DNA of 64,000 nucleotides, from positions 160,650 through 224,649 of the forward strand of contig JANOCT010000030.1 in the NCBI GenBank assembly GCA_031412335.1, read 5' to 3'. Below, one piece after another: positions 24,893 through 33,663 of the stretch. The translations under genes and the position numbers were made by a program. This stretch comes from JBBQYA01 sp031412335. Lineage in GTDB: Bacteria; Bacteroidota; Bacteroidia; Sphingobacteriales; Sphingobacteriaceae. Every line of letters starts with the position of its first letter. Within the stretch, counting starts at the first letter, position 1. Under the pieces are notes generated by a model, which was given only the letters and a program-made list of their open reading frames with translations, was not told the origin of the DNA and ran no database searches.

Positions 24893-26197
24893 TTAATACA
24901 ACAACCTGAATTTTATGGTTTGTTCAATTGTTTTCAAATCATTAATTACATTTTTGTTATAGGCCAAATCAACATCGGTAATTACATATCCGATAGATTG
25001 ATTGGTTCGCAAATATTGCCCAAGAATATTGATATCATAATTAGCTAAAACTCCATTTATTTTAGCCATAATGCCGGGTACATTTTTATGAATATGAATT
25101 AAACGATGAGCATTTTCTATTTCAGGTAATTGTATATTCGGGAAATTGAAACTTAAATAGGTACTGCCTCCATTAATAAATTTTATTATCCTTTTTGGAA
25201 TGAAATCGGGATTTCTTGGATTATTATTTGGGTCGTCAAAAATAACAATTCCGCTATTGGTACAAAGGTTTATTGGTAATTCACTTTTTATAACTTTTCC
25301 AAAAAAGCCAATACATTTTAATTTGGATAAAGAATTAATTGCTAAATTCTTTACATCATCTTGATCTGTGATTAATAAAATACCTGCTTGCTTTATAGTT
25401 TTTATGGTTAAATCTTCAATTACAGAAACTGCATATCCTTCTTTTTTTAGAATTTCAATGGTTTCTGTTTTTACAGTTTTACTCACCATTGCAGCTATTC
25501 TGTTTTTAGGATAACTGATAGACATTGGAAGTTTATTGATGTATAAGAATTCATCGAAACTTGGTGTAATATGATCAGCTTTTTCTGTAACTAAACTTCG
25601 CTCTATGTTTTCCGTAAAGGCAAAAAACTGATGAATCATTCCAGCTTCTTTCATTTGAAAATCGGAATAACCATCACCAATTACAATGAGTTGCCCTGGT
25701 AATTTTAGCTGACTTAATAATTTTACTTTTCCGCCTTCTATGGAAAGTGGATTTGTGGTATCGTATCCAATTATATTATCAAGCTCATCGTAAATAAATG
25801 TATTGGCAAAAATATGTTCAGGCAAAAAATGGTAATCATTTACAACTGGTACAATAAAATCTTTAAATCCACCTGAGAATATATATACTTGATTGGAATG
25901 ATCCTTAAAAAACTTTCTATTCCGACTAAAAGAAGCTGAAACTTTTCTTTTTAATATTTTAATTAATTGTTTTAAATGCGCTTTATTAGCTTGCAATAAT
26001 TGAACTCTTTTTTCCAGACTTTCTGTAAAAGACAATCGTCCTTCCATTGCCAGGTTTGTTAATTGATCTATTTCGTCAAAAATTAATTGCTTATTTGGGT
26101 TTTTTTTTTGAGATATTCTTGCAAGTTCATCCAACGCTTCTACCTGTGTGAAGGTGCTATCGAAATCAATAATATAGGTTTGTAATTCTTTTTTCAT
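24893..26197 (-). CDS. serB: Phosphoserine phosphatase fused to a remnant of phosphoglycerate dehydrogenase with ACT domain
   Basis: The 434-residue protein starts with a complete HAD phosphatase: D11-F-D13-S-T, Ser108 in FSGGF, Lys157 and G174-D-G-x2-D179. This should release serine from phosphoserine. Residues about 228-345 (SYPKNRIAAMVSK to KFINGGSTYLSF) resemble the outer substrate-binding domain of SerA, and 360-434 is an ACT domain (HRLIHIHKNVPGIMAKIN). Bacteroidota encode longer SerB-SerA fusions of roughly 630 residues; here the NAD-binding core with the GxGxxG and catalytic Arg/Glu/His is absent. The ACT part may still sense serine. It overlaps the upstream epimerase gene by 4 bp. 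Confidence 0.85.
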   Translation of the reverse strand: MKKELQTYIIDFDSTFTQVEALDELARISQKKNPNKQLIFDEIDQLTNLAMEGRLSFTESLEKRVQLLQANKAHLKQLIKILKRKVSASFSRNRKFFKDHSNQVYIFSGGFKDFIVPVVNDYHFLPEHIFANTFIYDELDNIIGYDTTNPLSIEGGKVKLLSQLKLPGQLIVIGDGYSDFQMKEAGMIHQFFAFTENIERSLVTEKADHITPSFDEFLYINKLPMSISYPKNRIAAMVSKTVKTETIEILKKEGYAVSVIEDLTIKTIKQAGILLITDQDDVKNLAINSLSKLKCIGFFGKVIKSELPINLCTNSGIVIFDDPNNNPRNPDFIPKRIIKFINGGSTYLSFNFPNIQLPEIENAHRLIHIHKNVPGIMAKINGVLANYDINILGQYLRTNQSIGYVITDVDLAYNKNVINDLKTIEQTIKFRLLY

Positions 26198-27183
26198 TTG
26201 GTGTTGCCCGTCTTTCGTATCATTTCATCGCATATATCATGAATGCTTTTTTCTAGAGGAATAAAATTAAAAGATAAAGCTTTTCTAATCTTTTCATTGT
26301 TATAATAAATATATTCACTAGCAGATTGCGCTTCAAACTTTGATAAAAAACCTTCATTTCGAGTAATGAACGAATAAAAGCTGCTTAAACGCCACGCAAT
26401 TTGCAAAACCCATCCAGGTAATAATTTAGAAGGCGCAGGCTTATTAAATTTTTTCGCAACTATAGAAAAAAATTCTTTGATAGAAATATTGCCAGCAGAT
26501 ACAATAAATCGTTCTCCAGAAATATCACTTTTCATTAATTGGATCATGCAACGGCTCACATCACGAACATCAACCATTCCGCTGGTGCCATCCATATAAT
26601 ACTGTATACCTTTTGCAGGTATTTCGAATAATTTTGTAAAACCTTTTTCTACACTTCCTGTGCCAATTATCATGGGTGGATTAATAATAATGGCATTTAA
26701 TCCTTCATTAATTCCTCTCCAAACTTCTTGTTCGCCCATAAACTTAGAAATAGCATAAGGCGAAAGTCTTCGATCAAACTCCCAGGTTTTTTTTTCAGTT
26801 ATAATTTCATTTTCTAACCCATATCCCATTGCAGATATAGAACTGACATAAATGAATTTTTTAATTTTATTTTCCAAAGCAGCATTTACAACAATTGCAG
26901 TTCCGTCAGCATTCACGGCTTTTAACATTTCTTTATCTTTATTTTTAAAAGAAACGATTCCAGCACAATGGTAAATTTGATTTATATTTTGCATTGCCTC
27001 ATCCATAAAATATTTGTCGGTGATATCGCCAACAACCCATTCTATTTTTGACTGATCAATTTCCACGTCATCACAAATCAGTTCGCGAAGGTGTGCAATG
27101 GCTCTTATTTTTTCACCTTCAACCAAAAGGTCTTTGATTAATCGACTTCCTAAAAATCCGGTTGCTCCGGTAATTAATATCAT
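26194..27183 (-). CDS. NAD-dependent epimerase/dehydratase (extended SDR) family
   Basis: This 329-residue enzyme has the Rossmann fingerprint GATGFLG near residues 6-12, the active-site Ser in VSSISAMGYG and the Tyr-x3-Lys pair in YAISKFMGE. It belongs with dihydroflavonol-reductase-like extended SDRs. Substrate not determinable; sugar nucleotides or steroid/flavonoid-like alcohols are possible. It is upstream of and overlaps serB by 4 bp (ATGA), so the pair is translationally coupled. Confidence 0.85.
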   Translation of the reverse strand: MILITGATGFLGSRLIKDLLVEGEKIRAIAHLRELICDDVEIDQSKIEWVVGDITDKYFMDEAMQNINQIYHCAGIVSFKNKDKEMLKAVNADGTAIVVNAALENKIKKFIYVSSISAMGYGLENEIITEKKTWEFDRRLSPYAISKFMGEQEVWRGINEGLNAIIINPPMIIGTGSVEKGFTKLFEIPAKGIQYYMDGTSGMVDVRDVSRCMIQLMKSDISGERFIVSAGNISIKEFFSIVAKKFNKPAPSKLLPGWVLQIAWRLSSFYSFITRNEGFLSKFEAQSASEYIYYNNEKIRKALSFNFIPLEKSIHDICDEMIRKTGNTK

Positions 27184-27235
27184 TCTAAAAAAATTTTGTA
27201 AATATGACTAAAATTGCACGATTATCAACCTCGAC

Positions 27236-28408
27236 ATGAACCTAAAGGATTTTTTCAGCCCAATAGATATTGCTTCAATAACGCCCAAACATGGGTTTTA
27301 TACTTCGCATATGGCAGCCAACATGCAAATTTACGTAAGTGATTTTCCAGATTTAGAGGAAACCGATATTGCTATAATTGCCATTGCAGAAGATAGACAG
27401 TCAGTTGATAATCAAGGATGTGCATTGGGTTCTACTTACATAAGAGAGAAATTTTACACGCTTAGCCAAGGTAATTTTACGATGCGTCTTGCCGATTTAG
27501 GTACGATTATTCAAGGGGCAACAGTTAGGGATACTTATGTTGCATTGTACACAATAGTTGATGAGTTAATTCGGAATAATATTGTTCCAATAATTATTGG
27601 AGGCAGTCAGGATCTTACTTATGCTCAATATTTAGGCTATCAGCAGCTAGATAAAAAAGTTAATTTATTGGTGATAGATTCACATCTGGACATTGATGAC
27701 GTAGAAGATGATGCAGAGGCAACTTCCATTTCTTATTTAAACAAAATAATTACTCATGAAAAGGGAAACTTGTTTAATTTTTGCAACCTAGGATATCAAA
27801 CATATTTTGTTGACCAGAAGATACTCTCTATTTTAGAAAAATTATACTTCGATGCTTACAGACTTGGAGAAATTACTGACGATATTACCAAAGCAGAGCC
27901 ATTAATTCGGGATGCAGATATGATTAGTTTTGATATTTCAAGTATCAGATCGTCTGAAGCAAATGGACATGCAAACGCAAGTCCGAATGGATTTTACGGT
28001 GATCAGGCATGTAGATTGACTCGATATGCAGGCATGAGTGACAAATTAAGTTCAATTGGTTTTTATGAATATAATCCTGCTTATGATAATCAAAAACAAA
28101 CTGCATTTTTAATTGCTCAAATGATATGGTATTTTATTGAGGGTTACTATAATCGTAAAAATGATTTACCTCAAGATTCAAAAAGAGAGTTTACTAAGTA
28201 CAGAACTACCATTAAAAATACAGATCATGAACTGGTATTTTTCAAAAGTAGAAAAACCGATAGATGGTGGATGCAAATTCCTTATCCATCCAATAAATCA
28301 AAAAACGAAAGATTTCATTTGGTACCATGCACCTATGCTGATTATCAATTAGCAGTAAACTCAGAAATGCCCGACAGATGGTGGAAGACTTACCAAAAAC
28401 TTATTTAA
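27236..28408 (+). CDS. Arginase/formimidoylglutamase-fold protein with lost metal ligands
   Basis: The 390-residue protein is clearly of the ureohydrolase fold, but two of its metal-binding motifs are altered. The canonical GGDHS is GGSQD at 122-126, losing the histidine. D148-S-H150-L-D152 retains the second motif. The third motif, normally SxDxDxxDP, reads S231-F-D233-I-S235, losing the second Asp. The binuclear manganese site is thus probably incomplete and the protein may be non-catalytic. A C-terminal extension (about 300-390, with two WW pairs) is absent from ordinary arginases. It is conserved in Bacteroidota, often annotated as formimidoylglutamase. It diverges from the epimerase gene. 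Confidence 0.8.
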   Translation: MNLKDFFSPIDIASITPKHGFYTSHMAANMQIYVSDFPDLEETDIAIIAIAEDRQSVDNQGCALGSTYIREKFYTLSQGNFTMRLADLGTIIQGATVRDTYVALYTIVDELIRNNIVPIIIGGSQDLTYAQYLGYQQLDKKVNLLVIDSHLDIDDVEDDAEATSISYLNKIITHEKGNLFNFCNLGYQTYFVDQKILSILEKLYFDAYRLGEITDDITKAEPLIRDADMISFDISSIRSSEANGHANASPNGFYGDQACRLTRYAGMSDKLSSIGFYEYNPAYDNQKQTAFLIAQMIWYFIEGYYNRKNDLPQDSKREFTKYRTTIKNTDHELVFFKSRKTDRWWMQIPYPSNKSKNERFHLVPCTYADYQLAVNSEMPDRWWKTYQKLI

Positions 28409-28409
28409 T

Positions 28410-28443
28410 AAATTAAATATTTTCTATTTTTAAAGTTTAATTT
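28410..28443. terminator. Possible weak bidirectional terminator
   Basis: AAATTAAA and TTTAATTT form an AT-only 8-bp stem between the convergent arginase-like and aldehyde dehydrogenase genes, with a following T run. Without G-C pairs it is weak. Confidence 0.35.
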
Positions 28444-28445
28444 TT

Positions 28446-29855
28446 TCACATAAACCTCTTCATCAGTTTTAAAATTTTTTCTTTGCCTTTATAAGGTGGA
28501 AATATTTGACTGGTAAAATTAATTTTTGATTGAAATATTACAGCTCGTTCATGCGAGAATGTTTTAAATCCGTAATAACCATGACTACTTCCAATTCCGC
28601 TATTATTAACTCCGCCAAATGGTAAATTAACTTCAGCAAATTGAATTAGTAAATCGTTAACCACCGTTCCACCCGCAGTTGTTGTTGATAAGAGGAAGTC
28701 AACATCTTTTTCTGAATTGCTAAAAATATACATAGCAAGCGCTTTCGGTTTGTTTTTTACTTGGTTAGTAGCATCTTTTAAAGTCATAAATGTGATTATT
28801 GGTAATACAGGTCCGAATATTTCCTCTTCCATTACCTTTGATTTGTCATTTAATGAAGAAAGAATTACAGGAAAAATAGTCAAGTTTTTTTCATCAAAAA
28901 ATAAAGGTAATTCAGAATTCGCGCCGTCTGAAATTGCACTTTCAATTAAATTTTTTATTCTTTCAAAATGCTTTTTACTTACTATTTTGGGGTAATCCGT
29001 ATCATCATAGTTTATTTTTTTTAGATCAGGAAGTTGATTTTCTAAACTAATTTTACAAGCTGAGATAAATTCTTTTTCAATACTTTCATGAATCAAGATA
29101 TAATCTGGTGCAATACAAGTTTGGCCTGCGTTTAAAAATTTAGCCCACATTATTTTTTCAGCAACTTTTTTTATTTCAACATCATTGGTAATAATTGCTG
29201 GTGATTTCCCTCCTAATTCTAATGTTACTGAGCTAAGATTTTTAGCAGCTGCTTCCATTATAACTTTTCCGATTACTGTACTTCCAGTATAAAAAATATG
29301 ATCAAAAGGAAGTTTTAATAGCTCAGTAGCAACTGTTGAATCTCCTTCAATTAAAGCAACTTCATTATCATTAAAAACTTTATCTATTAATTTTTTTAAA
29401 ACAACACTGGTATGATAACTAATTTCTGATGGCTTCAATATGCAACAATTGCCTGCTGCAATAGCAGAAACTAATGGTGCAATCATTAATTGAAAAGGAT
29501 AATTCCAAGGTGAAATAATTAGGCAAACTCCTTTTGGCTCATAATACAATCTATTTTTAGCCAAAATATTTTGTATTTCTGATGAAACTTTTTTGGGTTT
29601 CATCCAGCGATCAAGATTTTTTATAGCAAATTTTATTTCTGTATAAACTGGGATAAGTTCACTAAAAGTTGCTTCAAATTCCGATTTGCGTAAATCATTA
29701 TGCAAGGCTTTCAGTATTTCCATTTCCATTGCAACAATTGCATTTTTTAATTTAATCAGCTTTTCTTTTCGCTCGTTTGCTATAGTATTTTTTACTTCAT
29801 CTAAATTTTGCTGTTGCGAATTGAACAAGGAAGATAAACTTTGATTTGAGTTCAT
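28446..29855 (-). CDS. Aldehyde dehydrogenase, class 3 (fatty aldehyde) type
   Basis: The 469-residue enzyme oxidises aldehydes with NAD(P). The active-site Glu is in TLELGGKSP and the nucleophilic Cys in NAGQTCIAPDY. SPWNYPFQLMIAPL and FYTGSTVIGK complete the fingerprint. The short length and C-terminal basic, hydrophobic tail (PPYKGKEKILKLMKRFM) match ALDH3 enzymes that act on long-chain aldehydes at membranes. It stands alone. Confidence 0.92.
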   Translation of the reverse strand: MNSNQSLSSLFNSQQQNLDEVKNTIANERKEKLIKLKNAIVAMEMEILKALHNDLRKSEFEATFSELIPVYTEIKFAIKNLDRWMKPKKVSSEIQNILAKNRLYYEPKGVCLIISPWNYPFQLMIAPLVSAIAAGNCCILKPSEISYHTSVVLKKLIDKVFNDNEVALIEGDSTVATELLKLPFDHIFYTGSTVIGKVIMEAAAKNLSSVTLELGGKSPAIITNDVEIKKVAEKIMWAKFLNAGQTCIAPDYILIHESIEKEFISACKISLENQLPDLKKINYDDTDYPKIVSKKHFERIKNLIESAISDGANSELPLFFDEKNLTIFPVILSSLNDKSKVMEEEIFGPVLPIITFMTLKDATNQVKNKPKALAMYIFSNSEKDVDFLLSTTTAGGTVVNDLLIQFAEVNLPFGGVNNSGIGSSHGYYGFKTFSHERAVIFQSKINFTSQIFPPYKGKEKILKLMKRFM

Positions 29856-30008
29856 TTGTATATTTTGAGTAAGCTCAATAGTTAATCAATTAATGCAAAT
29901 AGTGCGACTAAGTTTCTTTTATAGCCAAAAAAGATTCTTAGTTTAATAATAGCCACCAAATTTCAATTACATAAAACTAAACTTAAAAATTGAATGCTTG
30001 CTTTTACT

Positions 30009-30016
30009 TATCTTTG
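30009..30016 (+). promoter_or_regulatory. Candidate -7 element before the ABC-F gene
   Basis: TATCTTTG matches TAnnTTTG, 20 bp before the chosen ATG. A TTG lies 16 bp upstream of the box, shorter than the usual 19. Its position supports the ATG at 30037 rather than an upstream TTG. Confidence 0.4.
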
Positions 30017-30036
30017 CACTTTTAATAAAATATATT

Positions 30037-31698
30037 ATGCTTAGTACCAATAATGTAACGCTGCGATATGGCAAGCGCATTTTGTTTGAAGAGGTGAATG
30101 CTAAATTTGTAGCTGGGAATTGTTATGGACTTATTGGTGCTAACGGAGCAGGAAAATCCACATTTCTTAAAATTTTATCAGGTGAAATTGAACCTAATTC
30201 TGGAATTATTAGTACCAATCCAGGAGCGCGAATGGCTGTTTTAAAACAAAATCATTTTGAGTTTGATGAATTTGACGTTTTGCAAACCGTGATTATGGGG
30301 CATCAGAAATTGTATAGTATCATGAAAGAAAAGGATGCTTTGTATGCAAAAGAAGATTTTACAGAAGCAGATGGTATTAGAAGTTCGGATTTGGAAGCCG
30401 AATTTGCTGATTTAGATGGATGGAATTCAGAAAGTGAAGCGGCTGAATTACTAAGTGGATTGGGAATAAAAGAGGCATTACATTCTCAAAAAATGGGAGA
30501 TTTAGGCGGATCTGAAAAAGTAAAAGTTTTATTAGCGCAAGCAATTTTTGGTAATCCTGATATTTTATTGCTAGATGAGCCAACCAATTATCTGGATCTA
30601 GAATCTATTTTATGGTTAGAAAATTTCTTAGCAGATTTCAAAAACTTGGTAATTGTTGTTAGTCACGATAGGCATTTTTTAGATGCAGTATGCACCCATA
30701 TTGCTGATATTGATTTTGGTAGATTGCAATTATATACAGGAAATTATACTTTTTGGTATGAGAGTAGTCAACTTGCATTACGTCAAAGATCAGATCAAAA
30801 TAAAAAGACCGAAGAAAAGAGAAAAGAATTGGAATCTTTTGTTGCAAGGTTTAGTGCAAATGCATCCAAGTCTCGACAGGCAACTTCTCGAAAGAAGTTA
30901 TTGGAAAAACTAACACTTGATGATATAAAACCAAGTACGCGTAAATATCCTTTTATTCATTTCAAACCTGAACGTGAAGCCGGAGATCAATTATTAAATG
31001 TAGACGGATTAACGAAATCAGAAGATGGAGTTCTACTTTTTAATAAAGTAGAATTTATGGTTAATAAAGGAGATAAAATTGCATTTCTTGGTAAAGATGA
31101 TTTAGCAGTTTCTACTTTCTTTGATGTATTAATGAATGAAAAAAAAGCGGATAAAGGTGATTTTAAATGGGGCCAAACCATAACACCGGCTTATTTTCCA
31201 AAAGAGAATTCTTCATATTTCAAAGCTGAAAACAATTTGGTAGATTGGTTACGAGAATATTCGGTAGATAAAGACGAATCATTTGTACGAGGTTTTTTGG
31301 GAAGAATGTTATTCAGTGGCGAAGAAGCTTTGAAAAGTAGTAAAGTACTTTCTGGTGGTGAAAAAGTTAGATGCATGTTAAGTAAAATGATGCTGCTAAG
31401 TCCCAATTTATTGGTTATGGACGAGCCAACCAATCACCTTGATATGGAATCTATTGTTGCTTTAAATAATAGTTTAATTGAATTTAAAGGAACAGTTTTA
31501 TTCAAATCGCATGATTTACAGTTTGTAGAAACTATCGCAAACCGAATTATAGAAATAACTCCCGTTGGAATAATTGATAGAGCAATGACGTATGATGAAT
31601 TTGTAAACAATGATCAAGTTACTGAACAAAGAGAAGCACTTTACAAAAAGTTTACAGTTGTGAAACGTGAATTGGAATTAATGGATCACGAAGGGTAA
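30037..31698 (+). CDS. ABC-F family ATPase with degenerate second Walker A
   Basis: ABC-F proteins are soluble twin-ATPase factors that act on ribosomes. The 553-residue protein has Walker A GANGAGKST at 34-42, signature LGGSEKVKVLLA and Walker B ILLLDEPTNYLD in the first half. The linker (about 245-295) is rich in charged residues (RKELESFVARFSANASKSRQ). In the second half the signature LSGGEKVR and LLVMDEPTNHLD are normal, but the Walker A position reads GKDDLAVST (bases 31090-31116), lacking the usual Gly-x4-Gly-Lys. The ATG at 30037 is preferred because the frame upstream covers the promoter box. Overall most like YbiT-type ABC-F. Confidence 0.9.
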   Translation: MLSTNNVTLRYGKRILFEEVNAKFVAGNCYGLIGANGAGKSTFLKILSGEIEPNSGIISTNPGARMAVLKQNHFEFDEFDVLQTVIMGHQKLYSIMKEKDALYAKEDFTEADGIRSSDLEAEFADLDGWNSESEAAELLSGLGIKEALHSQKMGDLGGSEKVKVLLAQAIFGNPDILLLDEPTNYLDLESILWLENFLADFKNLVIVVSHDRHFLDAVCTHIADIDFGRLQLYTGNYTFWYESSQLALRQRSDQNKKTEEKRKELESFVARFSANASKSRQATSRKKLLEKLTLDDIKPSTRKYPFIHFKPEREAGDQLLNVDGLTKSEDGVLLFNKVEFMVNKGDKIAFLGKDDLAVSTFFDVLMNEKKADKGDFKWGQTITPAYFPKENSSYFKAENNLVDWLREYSVDKDESFVRGFLGRMLFSGEEALKSSKVLSGGEKVRCMLSKMMLLSPNLLVMDEPTNHLDMESIVALNNSLIEFKGTVLFKSHDLQFVETIANRIIEITPVGIIDRAMTYDEFVNNDQVTEQREALYKKFTVVKRELELMDHEG

Positions 31699-31735
31699 TT
31701 AGCTAATAATTTAAATAATAATAAAAGGGTAACTA

Positions 31736-33562
31736 TTACTTTTCAAAGGTTTGCAACTCGCTTAGTTTTTTGTACATACCGCCGGCTAAAGTTAATTCCT
31801 TGTGGGTTCCTTGTTCAATTATTTCACCTTTTTGCATGACAACAATTTGATCAGCATGCTGAATTGTAGATAAACGATGTGCAATAACCAATGACGTTCT
31901 ATTTTCCATTAATTTAAATAATGCATCTTGCACTAATCGCTCAGATTCTGTGTCTAATGCGGAAGTTGCTTCATCCAAAATTAAGATAGGTGGATTTTTT
32001 AGAACTGCTCGGGCAATCGAAATACGTTGACGTTGTCCGCCAGAAAGTTTTTCGCCACGATCACCAATATTTGTTTCATAGCCTAATGGCATTTCCATTA
32101 TAAATTGATGTGCATTGGCAATTTTTGCTGCATGTTCTATTTCATTCAGACTTGCATTTTCTAAATTAAAGGCAATATTATTTCGAATAGTATCATTAAA
32201 TAGAATTGGGTTTTGAGTTACAATTCCAATTAAATTGATATGACTTTCTAATTTTAATGATTTTACATTAATTCCATCTACTAGTAATTCTCCTTCAGAA
32301 ACATCATAAAAACGAGGCACTAAATCGGCCAAAGTTGATTTACCTGCACCAGATTGGCCTACTAACGCATACATTTTTCCTTTAGGTATTTTTAAATTAA
32401 TATTTTTTAAAACATAATCACTTTCATATTTAAAACTTATTGAATTAAATTGAATAGAATGTTCAAATGATTTAATTTCTTTAGCATTAGGCAAATCAAT
32501 TATTGTATTGGTTGTATCAATAATTTCCAAAACCCGATCGCCGGCAACAATACCTCGTTGAATATTTGAAACTGCATTCGAAATATTTTTGAGTGGATTT
32601 AACACTTGAGAATATACAATAATATATGTTAAAAACTCGCTTGCAGTTAGTTCTGATCTGTTTTCTAATACTAACTGTCCACCATAAAGCAAAATTCCAA
32701 TTACAACACTTACTCCAAGAAGTTCTGATAAGGGTGAAGCAAGTTCTTTGCGATTCAGCATTTTCTTTAATACCGAACTATAGTTTTGATTTTCATCTTC
32801 AAACTTTTTGGAGATATAGTTTTGAGCGTTAAACCCTTTTATAATTCGAATTCCGGAAAGAGTTTCGTCCATGATGGACATAATATTCCCTAAATATTGT
32901 TGACCTTTTTTAGAATTTTTCCGAAGGGATTTTGTTATTCTACTAATAATCAAACCTGATAATGGTAAAACTATCAGTGTGAATAATGTTAATTTCACCG
33001 ACATGGTAAAAAGTAAAATAATAAACCCAATTAGCATTGGTGGATCTCTGAAAACTACCTGAATTCCATTTACAATTGAGTTTTCAATTTCATTAACATC
33101 ATTACTCATAGTCGACATTACATCTCCTTTTTTACGGGTTTGAAAATATCCAAGATGTAGACTATTAATTTTACCAAACAAATCTCTTCTTACATTTTGA
33201 ACTACGTAAACTCTAAGTCTAGCTAAAACCCTTTGTGTTAAATACCGAAAAAGATTTGCCATTAATACTGAAAAGAGTATGATACCGCAAACAAATTGTA
33301 AAGCTCCGGCTTTACCATAAATGGCTGAAAAACTGTAAAAACCGTAATTAAAAAGTTCGGTAAAATAGTTTAGCGAAAAGGAAAATGAAGGCAATTTAAC
33401 GATTGCAATTTCTTTTGTTTCGAATAAAACATCTAATAATGGCTTAATAAGGCTAAAATTAACCAAACCAAAAACTACTGCCAACAAAGAAAATGTAGCA
33501 TACGAAGGAATAAAGCGACCAAAGGGTTTAGCAAAAGAGAGAATCCGAAAAAAGGTCTTCAT
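31736..33562 (-). CDS. MsbA-like ABC exporter (lipid A/drug type)
   Basis: This 608-residue half-transporter has about six membrane segments (20-310) fused to an ATPase. Walker A is GQSGAGKST, signature LSGGQRQR, Walker B ILILDEATSALD and H-loop VIAHRLST. Exporters of this group flip lipid A-core (MsbA) or export lipids and drugs; the substrate here is not fixed by sequence. The neighbourhood of envelope genes is compatible with MsbA function. It converges on the ABC-F gene. Confidence 0.9.
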   Translation of the reverse strand: MKTFFRILSFAKPFGRFIPSYATFSLLAVVFGLVNFSLIKPLLDVLFETKEIAIVKLPSFSFSLNYFTELFNYGFYSFSAIYGKAGALQFVCGIILFSVLMANLFRYLTQRVLARLRVYVVQNVRRDLFGKINSLHLGYFQTRKKGDVMSTMSNDVNEIENSIVNGIQVVFRDPPMLIGFIILLFTMSVKLTLFTLIVLPLSGLIISRITKSLRKNSKKGQQYLGNIMSIMDETLSGIRIIKGFNAQNYISKKFEDENQNYSSVLKKMLNRKELASPLSELLGVSVVIGILLYGGQLVLENRSELTASEFLTYIIVYSQVLNPLKNISNAVSNIQRGIVAGDRVLEIIDTTNTIIDLPNAKEIKSFEHSIQFNSISFKYESDYVLKNINLKIPKGKMYALVGQSGAGKSTLADLVPRFYDVSEGELLVDGINVKSLKLESHINLIGIVTQNPILFNDTIRNNIAFNLENASLNEIEHAAKIANAHQFIMEMPLGYETNIGDRGEKLSGGQRQRISIARAVLKNPPILILDEATSALDTESERLVQDALFKLMENRTSLVIAHRLSTIQHADQIVVMQKGEIIEQGTHKELTLAGGMYKKLSELQTFEK

Positions 33563-33663
33563 TCAGCAAATGTTATAAATAATAATCAAATGTTAGTGGA
33601 ATTAAATACAGATTACAAATAAGTATTACCTATTTAAATTTAAGAAATAAGAAAAAAAATGTT

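Noticed and set aside
29998..30036. Upstream TTG start for the ABC-F gene
   Set aside because: It would put the -7 promoter box inside the gene and add a hydrophobic leader absent from the family.
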